A stretch of 44,076 nucleotides of DNA from Chlorobiota bacterium (GTDB taxonomy: Bacteria; Bacteroidota; Ignavibacteria; Tepidaquicellales; OLB5). This document shows positions 23,572 to 31,965 of this stretch, in pieces (position 1 is the first letter of the stretch; the number at the start of each line of letters is the position of its first letter). The position numbers were made by a program, and so were the translations under genes. Where the stretch lies: positions 1 to 44,076 of the forward strand of contig JAKEEM010000043.1 in NCBI GenBank assembly GCA_022616535.1. Direction: 5' to 3'. The notes under the pieces were generated by a model that saw only the letters and a list, made by a program, of their open reading frames with translations, ran no database searches and was not told the DNA's origin.

Positions 23572-24666
23572 TCACAAAACATTCCAGCGTTTTAATGCAT
23601 ACCTTATAATCTGCTGAATAAGGTAGCCGTACTCCCAGCCATACGCCTTAGCGCTGCGGGTGAATCCTGTGTCCTCGGGTGCATCTGAGGCAATATCGGG
23701 ATTCGGATTCAGCTCCAATACATAGGGTATACCGTTTTTGAATCTCATATCAACCCTTGCGTAGTCGCTTGCTCCAAGCAGACGGTAAACCTTTTTCGCC
23801 GTTTCCTGAATTATCCTCACTTCATCATCGGTTAAGTTTGGTGCGGGACAAAATGCAGTTGAATTTTCGAACTCAACAGTTTTATACATCCATTTAGCGT
23901 TGTATGTAACAATTTTCGGGTAATCTTCAGGAAGACCTGAAAAATCTATCTCGCTGATTGGAAACGTAATTAATTCGCCTGCCTTGCCGTCAGGCAGGTC
24001 ATTACCAACAACGGAAACGTTGATTTCCCTGCCGTCAATATATTCTTCAACCAGTGCAGGCTGTTTATGTTCATCAAGAACGTATTCAATTCTCTGCTTC
24101 AACGCCAATTCATTTGTTACTACAGATTCATTTTCTATCCCAATGCTTGCATCTTCACGCGACGGCTTTACAATCAGCGGAAATTTATGTCCGTTTAAAT
24201 GGATATTACTCGTATTAGCAACCAGATGTTTTGCAGTTGGAATACCATTTTGGTTCAGGATTGTTTTAACAAGCGGCTTGTTAAGAGCCATGCCAAGAGT
24301 GAACGCCCTTGCGCCGGTGTATGGAATTTTCAAAAGTTCAAACAACCCTGCTATGTTCATCTCCTGCGTAGAGTCGCCGTCAACACTTTCACACAAATTA
24401 AAAATTATATCGGGGCGGTTTTCGTTTAATTCATTTATTAATTTATTTATATCAAGTGCAACCGGAACAAGCTTTGTATTATGCTCAAGCGGTGCCAAAG
24501 CGCGTTCAACGCTTCGCACTTCATCAAGCACGCCGTATTCGCTCATATCAATTTCTTCAGGAACTGAATCTATATCAATATGCTTCCCCGGCAAATCATA
24601 AATTGGACCTTTTGCATATTGAACAGGGTCATTGAAAACCAGTGATATGTTTAATTTTTTATTCAC
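23572..24666 (-). CDS. D-Ala-D-Ala-ligase-like ATP-grasp enzyme, with in-frame palindrome insertion
   Basis: 364-residue ATP-grasp ligase that should join an amino-acid carboxylate to an amine through an acyl phosphate. The Ddl-like N-terminal region has NLCESVDGD and the substrate loop LLKIPYTGARAFTLGMALNK; the ATP-grasp core has PLIVKPSRE (K167), LVEEYIDGREINVSV and the metal site YARVDMRF...VLELNPNPD. Residues 223-229 (DLPDGKA) are encoded by a GC-rich palindrome and are missing from the neighbouring paralogue, which reads GN-GE at that place. The gene starts with GTG, overlapping the paralogue's stop by one base (TAGTG). Its substrate is unknown; operon context suggests beta-lysine. Confidence 0.88.
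   Translation of the reverse strand: MNKKLNISLVFNDPVQYAKGPIYDLPGKHIDIDSVPEEIDMSEYGVLDEVRSVERALAPLEHNTKLVPVALDINKLINELNENRPDIIFNLCESVDGDSTQEMNIAGLFELLKIPYTGARAFTLGMALNKPLVKTILNQNGIPTAKHLVANTSNIHLNGHKFPLIVKPSREDASIGIENESVVTNELALKQRIEYVLDEHKQPALVEEYIDGREINVSVVGNDLPDGKAGELITFPISEIDFSGLPEDYPKIVTYNAKWMYKTVEFENSTAFCPAPNLTDDEVRIIQETAKKVYRLLGASDYARVDMRFKNGIPYVLELNPNPDIASDAPEDTGFTRSAKAYGWEYGYLIQQIIRYALKRWNVL
23978..23998. repeat. Palindrome inserted in frame in a coding region
   Basis: Arms CCTGCCT/AGGCAGG around tgccgtc. Together with its flanks (23980-24000) it codes for the extra residues DLPDGKA of the ATP-grasp protein. The outer arms are the same as those at 17668-17697. Confidence 0.8.
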
Positions 24667-25751
24667 TAATTATTAAGCCCGTAGCGCTTGATTGCAAGAT
24701 TCAATACAGTTTGAATAAGAGTATCGTAGTCCATCCCCACTGCTCTTGCAGCTTTGGGGAAGCAAGAGTTATCATCTGGATTAGGCAGTATGCCTGGCAG
24801 AGGATTGACTTCTATAATATAGGGGTTTTCTTTTGAGTCGCATCTTACATCGATTCTCGCCCAGTCCCTTATTCTTAAAGCCAAATAAGCTTTTTTACAT
24901 ATTTCCTCTATTTTATTTGTTAAACTTTCGCTAATCTTTGCCGGACAGGTGAAAATATCAAGCTTATTTTCCCGGGTATCAAAAAACCATTTAACTTCAT
25001 AAGAATAAATTTTCGGGAAATCCTTTGGCAGGCAGCTAAGGTTTATCTCAATTACAGGCAGAACCTGAACATTTTCGCCATTTCCGAGTATTGCAACTGT
25101 AAACTCCCTGCCGTCCAGAAAGTTCTCTATTATAGAGGGCTGGCTATAGTTCTGCTTAATTCTTGTAATTTCACGGTTTAACTGTTCTCTGTTATTTACG
25201 AGGCTGCTATTATATATACCTTTTGATGAGCCCTCGTGCAGCGGCTTGACAAAAGCAGGGTATTTTACCTTTGGATAGCCGTTTACAATACTTTCGGTTA
25301 TGAAGAAATCCGGGTTTGGAATGCCGTTATATGATAGAATTTCCTTGCAAATTGATTTGTCGTGGCAGTTTCCGATTGTTACGGGTCCGCTTGCGGTATA
25401 GGGAATGTTAAGCATTTCAAGCATTGCGGGAATGTGTGATTCCCTTGAAGCTCCCCCAAGACCTTCAGCCATATTAAAAACTATGTCGGGGCGAATTGTT
25501 TTCAGCTTTTCGAAGGCATTTTCGTCAGCTTCGATGCGGTTTACACTATGACCTGCTTTTTGGATTGCCTGTTCCACTGCCGAAATGGTTTCCTCATCGT
25601 CCCACTCAGCATAAATATCGGAAAGACGATTAGAATAGTTCTCGACTAAGTTGCTGTCGATAAATTTTTGGCGGTTGTTTAACTTAATGCTTGATTGAAC
25701 TTCTTCGTGTTCAATCTCTTTTTTTATGTTGTAAGTAAAACCTACTTTCAA
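24666..25751 (-). CDS. D-Ala-D-Ala-ligase-like ATP-grasp enzyme, first gene of the operon
   Basis: 361 residues, a paralogue of the next gene. Ddl-like parts are VFNMAEGLGGASRESHIPAM, LNIPYTASGPVTIGNCHDKS, the lysine site YPAFVKPLHEGSSKGIYNSS, IIENFLDGREFTVAILGNGE and the C-terminal metal site WARIDVRC...YIIEVNPLPG. It keeps the classical EVNPLPG, whereas its partner has ELNPNPD, so the two probably use different substrates. A role as the housekeeping Ddl of peptidoglycan is possible for this copy but is not supported by mur/fts neighbours. It is the first gene after a divergent 270-bp region shared with prfA. Confidence 0.88.
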   Translation of the reverse strand: MKVGFTYNIKKEIEHEEVQSSIKLNNRQKFIDSNLVENYSNRLSDIYAEWDDEETISAVEQAIQKAGHSVNRIEADENAFEKLKTIRPDIVFNMAEGLGGASRESHIPAMLEMLNIPYTASGPVTIGNCHDKSICKEILSYNGIPNPDFFITESIVNGYPKVKYPAFVKPLHEGSSKGIYNSSLVNNREQLNREITRIKQNYSQPSIIENFLDGREFTVAILGNGENVQVLPVIEINLSCLPKDFPKIYSYEVKWFFDTRENKLDIFTCPAKISESLTNKIEEICKKAYLALRIRDWARIDVRCDSKENPYIIEVNPLPGILPNPDDNSCFPKAARAVGMDYDTLIQTVLNLAIKRYGLNN

Positions 25752-26021
25752 AAAATTTTTTTAAACAACTCTCCTTCTAATTTCTGATGATGAACAATTA
25801 ACAAAATGTTAAAGCAATACATCATCAAAAACACTGCAAATATAACATTATAACACTTATAATCAAGAGGTAATGCAACTTTTTTTAAAATTTTTTTTTA
25901 ACCTAGTTATAAAAAATATTTTCTTATACTGATTCAAAAAAAAATTTTAATAAGTTATACAAATTATTCTGAATTGTAAGTGCAATCAATTAAAAGTATT
26001 TTTGTTTTAAGAGACACAGTT
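25752..26021. promoter_or_regulatory. Divergent promoter region between ATP-grasp operon and prfA
   Basis: 270 bp of very AT-rich DNA between two divergent transcripts, so promoters for both should be here. I see long A and T runs but no clear boxes, no DnaA-box cluster and no riboswitch. It marks the switch from mainly minus-strand to mainly plus-strand genes. Confidence 0.5.
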
Positions 26022-27095
26022 ATGTTCGATAAATTAGAAAAAGTAAAAGAGCGTTACAAAGAAATTGAAGAGCTTTTAAATAAGCCCGAAACTGCAAACA
26101 ACCAGCGTGAGTTCAGAAAGCTTTCGAAGGAGTACTCGGATTTAACCGAAATTGTAAATGCGTATGACGAGTATAATAAAGTAAAACTACAACTTGAGGA
26201 AAATAAAAAGCTTCTCTACGAAACAAGCGATTCTGAAATGAAAGAGCTTGCTCTTGCGGAACAGGAAGAGCTGCAGCAGAAATTTGACAGGCTTGAGGCG
26301 GACATAAAGGAACTGTTAATTCCCAAAGACCCGAATGATTCAAAAAATGCAATGCTTGAAATCCGCGCCGGCACCGGCGGTGAAGAAGCGGCGCTCTTTG
26401 CCGCTGACTTATACAGAATGTACAGCCGCTATGCCGAAAAAAAAAGGTGGAAAATGGAAGCGGTTTCGTTCAATGAATCTTCAGGTCTCGGTGGTATTAA
26501 AGAAGCAATCATTAGCGTTACCGGAGAGGATATTTACGGCAACTTAAAATACGAAAGCGGTGTTCACAGGGTGCAGCGCGTCCCGCAGACTGAAGCGCAA
26601 GGGAGGGTCCATACATCAGCAGCATCGGTTGCAGTCCTGCCCGAAGCAGATGAAGTTGACGTTGAGATTAACTCAAACGATTTGAAAATTGACGTATTCC
26701 GCTCAGGCGGGGCAGGTGGACAGAACGTTAATAAAGTCGAAACTGCAATACGCATTACGCACATTCCAACAGGAGTAGTAGTCCAATGCCAGGACGAACG
26801 CTCACAGCTTAAGAACAAGCAAAAGGCAATGAAGATACTGCGTTCAAGACTGCTTGAGGCGGAAATTGAAAAACATGACAAGGAAACAGCGGATAAACGT
26901 AAATCAATGGTTCGCTCCGGCGACAGGAGCGATAAAATCCGCACTTACAACTTTCCGCAAAACAGGGTAACCGACCATAGAATTGGGCTGACTCTTTACA
27001 ACCTGACACAAATAATCGACGGCGATTTGGACGAGCTGATTGAAAAGCTTAAGATTGCCGACAGAGCCGAAAAACTTGCGGAAGAAAATGCTTAA
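26022..27095 (+). CDS. prfA: Peptide chain release factor 1
   Basis: Ends translation at UAA and UAG. The start chosen is the ATG beginning [19 protein letters not shown], giving 357 residues, the normal length; an upstream GTG in frame would add 14 unrelated residues. Domain 2 carries the stop-codon-reading PxT motif as VPQTEAQGR (P188-T190), which separates RF1 from RF2. The catalytic GGQ is in [11 protein letters not shown] (232-234). It begins the plus-strand half of the window. Confidence 0.96.
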   Translation: MFDKLEKVKERYKEIEELLNKPETANNQREFRKLSKEYSDLTEIVNAYDEYNKVKLQLEENKKLLYETSDSEMKELALAEQEELQQKFDRLEADIKELLIPKDPNDSKNAMLEIRAGTGGEEAALFAADLYRMYSRYAEKKRWKMEAVSFNESSGLGGIKEAIISVTGEDIYGNLKYESGVHRVQRVPQTEAQGRVHTSAASVAVLPEADEVDVEINSNDLKIDVFRSGGAGGQNVNKVETAIRITHIPTGVVVQCQDERSQLKNKQKAMKILRSRLLEAEIEKHDKETADKRKSMVRSGDRSDKIRTYNFPQNRVTDHRIGLTLYNLTQIIDGDLDELIEKLKIADRAEKLAEENA

Positions 27096-27134
27096 ATGAA
27101 TTTAGATTAGTACAATTTTTAACTATTTTGCAGC

Positions 27135-27329
27135 ATGAACAAAGTGATTAAAATATTCAATAGCTTCGAAGAAGCAGAAAAAGAAGACATTGAATATTAT
27201 ACAAATCTGGACCCCAATAAAAAAATTGAGGAACTGGAAATAATCAGGGGAAACTATCTAAATTCGATAAATGCAAAGCCGGAACAACGACGACTTCAGA
27301 GAGTTTTTGAAGTTGCTGACAGAGAATGA
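27135..27329 (+). CDS. Small partner protein of a nucleotidyltransferase (antitoxin-like)
   Basis: 64 residues, helical and acidic at the start: MNKVIKIFNSFEEAEKEDIE, then KIEELEIIRGNYL and the end RRLQRVFEVADRE. I recall this pattern from short FCB proteins encoded directly before a nucleotidyltransferase. Its last 59 bases overlap the next gene in another frame, and both frames look protein-like there. A toxin-antitoxin-like role is inferred from context only. Confidence 0.6.
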   Translation: MNKVIKIFNSFEEAEKEDIEYYTNLDPNKKIEELEIIRGNYLNSINAKPEQRRLQRVFEVADRE

Positions 27330-27738
27330 GGTAGAATATCTTGTAGTTGGCGGATATGCCGTTTCTTTTCACTCAAGGCCGCGATATACCGATGATTTAG
27401 ACATATGGATTAATAAAACAACCGAAAACCTTCATAAGCTGATTAATACCTTAAACCAATTCGGGTTTCAAAATATATCTATTGATGAAAGTGACTTCCT
27501 GAATAAAGCCAAAGTTTACAGAATCGGCAATCCACCGTTAAGAATAGAGATATTAAACGAAATTGACGGCATTAAATTTGATGATGCTATAAAAAATAAA
27601 GTGACCGGTAAATATGAAGATTTGACTGGTATTAGCTTCATCTCATTAGGTGACCTTATCAAAAATAAAAAAGCGTCTAAAAGAAAAAAAGACAAGCATG
27701 ACCTTGACTATTTAGAAACTTACCGAAAGAAAAACTAA
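27271..27738 (+). CDS. Nucleotidyltransferase of the AbiEii/DUF6036 type
   Basis: 155 residues with a polymerase-beta-like fold: VEYLVVGGYAVSFHSRPRYT then DDLDIWIN gives the GG...DxD site (G27, G28, D42, D44). The C-terminal part (ISLGDLIKNKKASKRKKDKH, DLDYL) is typical of the family. Such proteins often act with a small partner in toxin-antitoxin or phage-defence modules. It starts inside the preceding 64-residue gene with a 59-base overlap; no later Met is available before the conserved FREFLKLL, so the overlap is probably real. Confidence 0.78.
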   Translation: MQSRNNDDFREFLKLLTENEVEYLVVGGYAVSFHSRPRYTDDLDIWINKTTENLHKLINTLNQFGFQNISIDESDFLNKAKVYRIGNPPLRIEILNEIDGIKFDDAIKNKVTGKYEDLTGISFISLGDLIKNKKASKRKKDKHDLDYLETYRKKN

Positions 27739-27774
27739 ATTTCTGTAAAATTTATTGATATAAATTCATGCCAA

Positions 27775-28230
27775 ATGAAGCATTCCTCTACATTTAAGGC
27801 AATTGACAGAAGGATCACATCATGGATGTCAACATACGGAATTACTCTCTTACGCATTAGTCTCGGCATAGTATTCCTGTGGTTCGGTGTGCTTAAATTT
27901 TTCCCGGGTGCAAGCGCGGCAATGCAGCTTGCAACCAAAACAATTTCCGCCATAAGCTTCGGCATTATTAAACCGGGAGTTTCGATAATTTTACTTGCAA
28001 CACTTGAAACGTTAATAGGGCTTGGGTTAATTTCAGGAAAATTTTTAAGAATAACTTTATTTCTGCTTTTTATGCAGATGGTCGGCACAATCACGCCGCT
28101 GTTTCTTTTTCCAAATGAAACTTTTAACTCAGTGCCGTTTTTGCCTACACTTGAGGGACAATATATTATAAAAAACATTGTGCTTATCTCGGCTGGAATC
28201 GTCATCGGCTCTACGGTTAGAAAAAACTAA
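27775..28230 (+). CDS. DoxX-family membrane protein
   Basis: 151 residues with four hydrophobic helices. The first has the DoxX pattern LLRISLGIVFLWFGVLKFFP, and the second half contains LATLETLIGLGLISGKFLRI. DoxX proteins are small quinone-linked or stress-related membrane proteins whose reactions are mostly unsettled. A 471-base open frame on the opposite strand is a shadow. Confidence 0.82.
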   Translation: MKHSSTFKAIDRRITSWMSTYGITLLRISLGIVFLWFGVLKFFPGASAAMQLATKTISAISFGIIKPGVSIILLATLETLIGLGLISGKFLRITLFLLFMQMVGTITPLFLFPNETFNSVPFLPTLEGQYIIKNIVLISAGIVIGSTVRKN

Positions 28231-28288
28231 AAGTAATGCTAATAAGAATAATCATAGATAATGCGGAAAAATTTCATTAAATTATGCT

Positions 28289-28507
28289 ATGCATCTAAAA
28301 ATAGAATATATTACCGATAAAAAAGGGAAACATAAGTCCGTTATCATCCCCAATAAACAATGGGAAAACTTTGAAGCAGAATATTACAGAATGAAGAATA
28401 AAGTAGCTGTCTTGGTTGGCATCAGTAAAGCTCTTCAAGAAGTAAAGCAGATTCAGCACGGAAAAAAAAGGGGCAAATCATTAAGAGAAGTTCTTAATGA
28501 ATTATAG
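28289..28507 (+). CDS. Antitoxin of a RelE/ParE-type pair
   Basis: 72 residues: an N-terminal strand segment (LKIEYITDKKGKHKSVIIPN), then a helical part with ISKALQEVKQIQHGKKRGKS and the end LREVLNEL. The SVIIPNKQWENF segment resembles Phd/YefM- or DUF-type antitoxin starts. Its stop overlaps the start of the toxin gene by 11 bases, as expected for a toxin-antitoxin operon. Confidence 0.78.
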   Translation: MHLKIEYITDKKGKHKSVIIPNKQWENFEAEYYRMKNKVAVLVGISKALQEVKQIQHGKKRGKSLREVLNEL

Positions 28508-28841
28508 AATCATTGCAACTAAAAACTTCGAAAAGCAGACTAAAAGACTTTCCAAAAAATTCCCCTCTTTAAAAAAAGATTTACAAAAGTTCGAGAAAGA
28601 TTTGCTCGCTAACCCTCAAATGGGTTTCTCTCTTGGCAAAAACACTTATAAAATAAGAATTGCCGTAAAAAGCAAAGGAAAAGGTAAAAGCGGTGGATTT
28701 AGAATTATAACATATTTAGAAATCGATTTATTTATCGATGAGCTTACGAATATTTATTTGCTTACAATTTACGATAAATCTGAAACGGAAAACATCACTA
28801 ACTGGGAATTGAAAAAGTTAATTGAAAATAAATTAAGATAG
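28497..28841 (+). CDS. RelE/ParE-family toxin
   Basis: 114 residues with the RelE fold order: NYRIIATKNFEKQTKRLSKK, LKKDLQKFEKDLLANP, GKNTYKIRIAVKSKGKGKSG, GFRIITYLEI and IYLLTIYDKSETENI. It belongs to the RelE/ParE superfamily. Whether it cuts mRNA or inhibits gyrase cannot be told. It is intact, unlike the toxin at 17258-17535. Confidence 0.85.
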   Translation: MNYRIIATKNFEKQTKRLSKKFPSLKKDLQKFEKDLLANPQMGFSLGKNTYKIRIAVKSKGKGKSGGFRIITYLEIDLFIDELTNIYLLTIYDKSETENITNWELKKLIENKLR

Positions 28842-28878
28842 TAACCTCCTGTTAGTTTTGAAAATCTACCTAAACAGT

Positions 28879-29810
28879 TTAACTTACATCCTGCCAATTA
28901 TTTCTTAAAAAATTAATAGTGTCGTCTAAATTAACCTCCCCGTTTGCGAAATTTTCCATATAAGGAATTTTCTTTACATCGTCCATAGAAACCGATACGC
29001 TGGGAGGAAAAATTGGAGCGAGGCGGTGATAATTTTCTGCCAGTATCTGTTTACACTGGTAATCCGCAATTCCTGAAACTCCGTCCATCATTAAATTAAT
29101 GAGCGGCTTAATCCACTGTGCATAGCCCCAGTCGTGAGTTTTGCCTTTTATGTAATAAAGCGAAGTGCCTGTGCCGAGCGAGAGCAAAACAATATCGGAT
29201 AAAACGCAGTGTTCAGTGTGTCTTTTATCGATTGCCTGCGCCAAAGCGCACATTGCGGGATTGCTTGCATAAACTCCGCCGTCAACATAACCGTCTACGG
29301 AGGCGGGGCTGCACTTGTATATAACCCTACTTTATATGCCGGCTGCTCGCCGTCGCTGTCACTACCCGGAAAATTATGAAACAGCTTCGGTTTCCACGTT
29401 CTTTTTGAGTCGGAAGATTCATTGTTATCCAAATCAAAAGTGGTTATAAGGACTCTCCTGCTTAGTTCGGACAATTTAGTTTCGCCGAAAATATTTCTTA
29501 AAATTTTTGTGAGATTAGTTATATCGTAATCTGCGCCGGATATCTTCCCTAAATCAATAACGTTATCAATCCATGAATCATCGAATATTTCTTCACCTTT
29601 ATTCCTGTAAAGGGCGATTATCTCATCGAGAGCAAGTCCTTTGGCAAGTCCAAGAGCAATTAAGCCGCCTGTTGAGGTTCCGGTTATTAAATCCGCTTTG
29701 CTCAGCCAGTCCTCCAGCCCGGGTTCGCCGGATAACCGTTTTAATATAATGGCTGTGATAATTCCTTTAATTCCTCCGCCGTCAAGTGATAGAATGCGAT
29801 ATTTTGGCAT
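28879..29810 (-). pseudogene. Patatin-like phospholipase gene broken by a small deletion
   Basis: From 29810 the first frame encodes the oxyanion loop LDGGGIKGI and the nucleophile Ser46 in GTSTGG. It runs to GLYTSAAPPP* near 29297. The second frame continues with SVDGYVDGGVYASNPAMCAL, which carries the catalytic Asp of the DGG motif, and ends at 28879. In patatins the joined sequence is normally SAAPTYFP...DGG. The TYF part is missing, which fits a deletion of about 10 bases that also shifts the frame. The active-site Ser and Asp are thus on separate frames, and the gene should be inactive unless this is an assembly error. Confidence 0.88.
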
Positions 29811-29864
29811 ATAATTATCTTTTAATTAATTTTAAATTGCAGATGATTAGATTCTGCAGTATTA

Positions 29865-29894
29865 ACAAAGTAATATTAAACAAAGTAATATTAA
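29865..29894. repeat. 15-bp tandem duplication
   Basis: acaaagtaatattaa occurs twice in direct succession, in the intergenic region between the patatin and DinB genes. Confidence 0.85.
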
Positions 29895-29975
29895 GCCCTC
29901 TGATATGCAAATACTTAAATCAGGTATTATTTTAAAACATTATAAAAACGAATAAATAAAATTGCATTTAAAGAA

Positions 29976-30536
29976 ATGAACACCGAAACTGCTAATTTAA
30001 TTCAAAGTCTTGAAAGCTCATCAAAACAGGTTGAGGAGAGCTTTGGAAAGCTCAGTGAATCACAGCTTAACTGGAAACCTGCGCCTGATAGATGGGGCGT
30101 TGGTGAGTGCCTGGAGCATTTAATCAAAGGCAACAGGCTTTACTTTATCCAATTTGAAAAAATTGCAAAAGGAGAGCATAAAAATTCTATCTGGCAGAGT
30201 GTTTCCCCCTTTTCGGGCTTTTTCGGGAACTTTCTGGTTAAAGCTGTTTCTCCCGATAATGTAAAAAAAGTTAAAGCTGCAGCGGTTTTTAAGCCTTCCC
30301 GAAGCTTAATTCCTTTAAGCATTGTTTCTGAATTTTCAAAAACCAACGATGAACTTAGCAGCTTCATAAAAAAGTTTGAAGGTATCGATATCAAGAAAAT
30401 CAAAATTACTTCGCCAGTAGCAGGATTTATAACTTATTCGCTTGAAAATACTCTAAAGCTTCTAACAATACATGAACAACGCCACATTAACCAGGCGAAA
30501 CGCGTGATGGAGACTGATGTCTTTCCAAAATTATAA
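29976..30536 (+). CDS. DinB-superfamily protein
   Basis: 186 residues, a four-helix-bundle DinB/YfiT-type protein. The metal-binding histidines are expected from ECLEHLIKGN (about residue 50) and from LTIHEQRHINQAKRV near the C-terminus; the NWKPAPDRWGVGECLEHLI segment is typical. Family members are metal-dependent enzymes, some being thiol S-transferases with bacillithiol, but most have no assigned substrate. It may form a transcript with the next gene, 36 bp downstream. Confidence 0.85.
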   Translation: MNTETANLIQSLESSSKQVEESFGKLSESQLNWKPAPDRWGVGECLEHLIKGNRLYFIQFEKIAKGEHKNSIWQSVSPFSGFFGNFLVKAVSPDNVKKVKAAAVFKPSRSLIPLSIVSEFSKTNDELSSFIKKFEGIDIKKIKITSPVAGFITYSLENTLKLLTIHEQRHINQAKRVMETDVFPKL

Positions 30537-30572
30537 ATAATTTAGTAAATTAATTTTTAAGGAGAAATAAAA

Positions 30573-31223
30573 ATGAAAGTCGGAATAATCGGCTCAGGCG
30601 CTGTGGGACAGGCGCTTGGCAGGGCATTTACTGAGCTAGGCTATGAAGTAATGCTCGGAACGCGCGACCCAGGGGCACCAAAAATACATGAGTGGCTCAC
30701 AAAAACAGGCAAGGGCGTAAAAGCAGGAACATTCGAAGACACCGCACAATTCGGCGAGATTCTTGTTTTATGCCCGCTATTTAGAGCGGTCGAAGATATA
30801 TTAAAGCTTGCAGGAAAGGAAAATTTTAAAGGTAAGGTTGTCATCGATACAACCAATCCGATTGCTGATGAGCCACCTAAAGACGGAGTATTAAGATACG
30901 TAACAACAGGCAAGGAATCTGCTGGCGAACTGATACAGAAATGGCTGCCCGATGCATATGTTGTAAAAGCATTTAATAGCGTTGGGAATGCCTTAATGTT
31001 TAAGCCAAAGTTCGAAGAAGGACAGCCCACAATGTTTATTTGCGGAAATAACTCCGATGCCAAGAAAAAAGTAACGCAGATATTAAAAGATTTCGGGTGG
31101 GATGTAATGGATTCAGGTTCAATCGAAGCATCGAACGCGCTTGAGTGTCTCTGCATAATATGGTGCGCAAGAGGTTTTCTTGACGGGCAGTGGAACCATG
31201 CATTTAAGCTTTTGAAAAAGTAA
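30573..31223 (+). CDS. NAD(P)-binding F420-oxidoreductase-like protein
   Basis: 216 residues. The N-terminal Rossmann fold has KVGIIGSGAVGQALGRAF, followed by VMLGTRDPG for the NADP phosphate. VVIDTTNPIADEPP and YVVKAFNSVGNALMFKP match the F420-dependent NADP reductase-like family (F420_oxidored). There is no sign of F420 biosynthesis in the window, so the redox partner is unknown. A GGAG ribosome site lies before the start. Confidence 0.85.
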   Translation: MKVGIIGSGAVGQALGRAFTELGYEVMLGTRDPGAPKIHEWLTKTGKGVKAGTFEDTAQFGEILVLCPLFRAVEDILKLAGKENFKGKVVIDTTNPIADEPPKDGVLRYVTTGKESAGELIQKWLPDAYVVKAFNSVGNALMFKPKFEEGQPTMFICGNNSDAKKKVTQILKDFGWDVMDSGSIEASNALECLCIIWCARGFLDGQWNHAFKLLKK

Positions 31224-31235
31224 AATTATCAGACA

Positions 31236-31954
31236 ATGAAAACAATTTTACTCATTCTGCTGTTTTTTTCGCTTGTTCGTGCGACAAAGATGACAAGCGG
31301 CCCCAAACCGAGACAAAAAAAGATGATAAGCCAAATACAGAAGCCAAACCTTACGAGCCGCAGAATGCAAGTGATGAGGATACTAAGGAAAACGGGATTA
31401 AAAACCTTACTTATGAGGTCACTAAGGCGCCTGAGGGAGTTAAATATGACGGTAAAATTGTAGCAAGCGCAAAATGGGAGGATAAAATGGGCGAAAATAT
31501 CGTGTTAATTACCGAGACCTCGGAAAAAACCCAATCGGGCGACAACAGGATGGAAGAGCTTTTCGGCTACCATTATATAATCAGCGGAAGCGATGCAAAA
31601 CTGCTGTGGAGGATAAATGATTTTGTAAAAGACTGTCCCGTTGATATTACACTAAGCTATTTGCCTAAATCAATTTCAATTACCGACCTTGACAAAAACG
31701 GAATAGCAGAAAGCAGCTTTTTATATAAAATGTCGTGTAAAGGCGATGTAAGTGCGGACGATTTAAAGCTCCTTATGCATGAAGGGGAAACAAAATATGC
31801 AATACGCGGTGTTATGAAGCTGATTGTAAGGGGCGAAACTTATGAAAAAGGAAGCATGAACATTGACCCTTCCTTTGATAAGGCTCCCAAAGAATTTTTA
31901 GATTATGCAAAAAGCCAGTGGAACAAATACCAAACCGAGAAAATCGGCAATTAA
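31236..31954 (+). pseudogene. M949_RS01915-like lipoprotein gene with T-run frameshift
   Basis: The first frame gives a signal start MKTILLILLFF. With one extra T in the T7 run at 31263-31269 the protein continues FACSCDKDDKRPQTETKKDD and stays open to 31954, giving 239 residues. Without it the frame ends at 31463. The corrected protein has a lipobox-like FFACSC, an acidic linker and a C-terminal domain with YDGKIVASAKWEDKMGENIV, YHYIISGSDAKLLWRINDFV, ITDLDKNGIAES and MHEGETKYAIRG. This closely matches what I know of the M949_RS01915 family linked to surface polysaccharide in Riemerella. Phase variation or a sequencing slip are both possible. Confidence 0.82.
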
Positions 31955-31965
31955 GCTTAAGACAG

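Noticed and set aside
25752-26021. Replication origin at the strand switch
   Set aside because: There is no cluster of DnaA boxes and no dnaA, dnaN or gidA neighbour; AT-richness alone is not enough.
27735-28205. 156-codon minus-strand frame
   Set aside because: It is antisense to the DoxX gene, which has clear membrane helices and family motifs.
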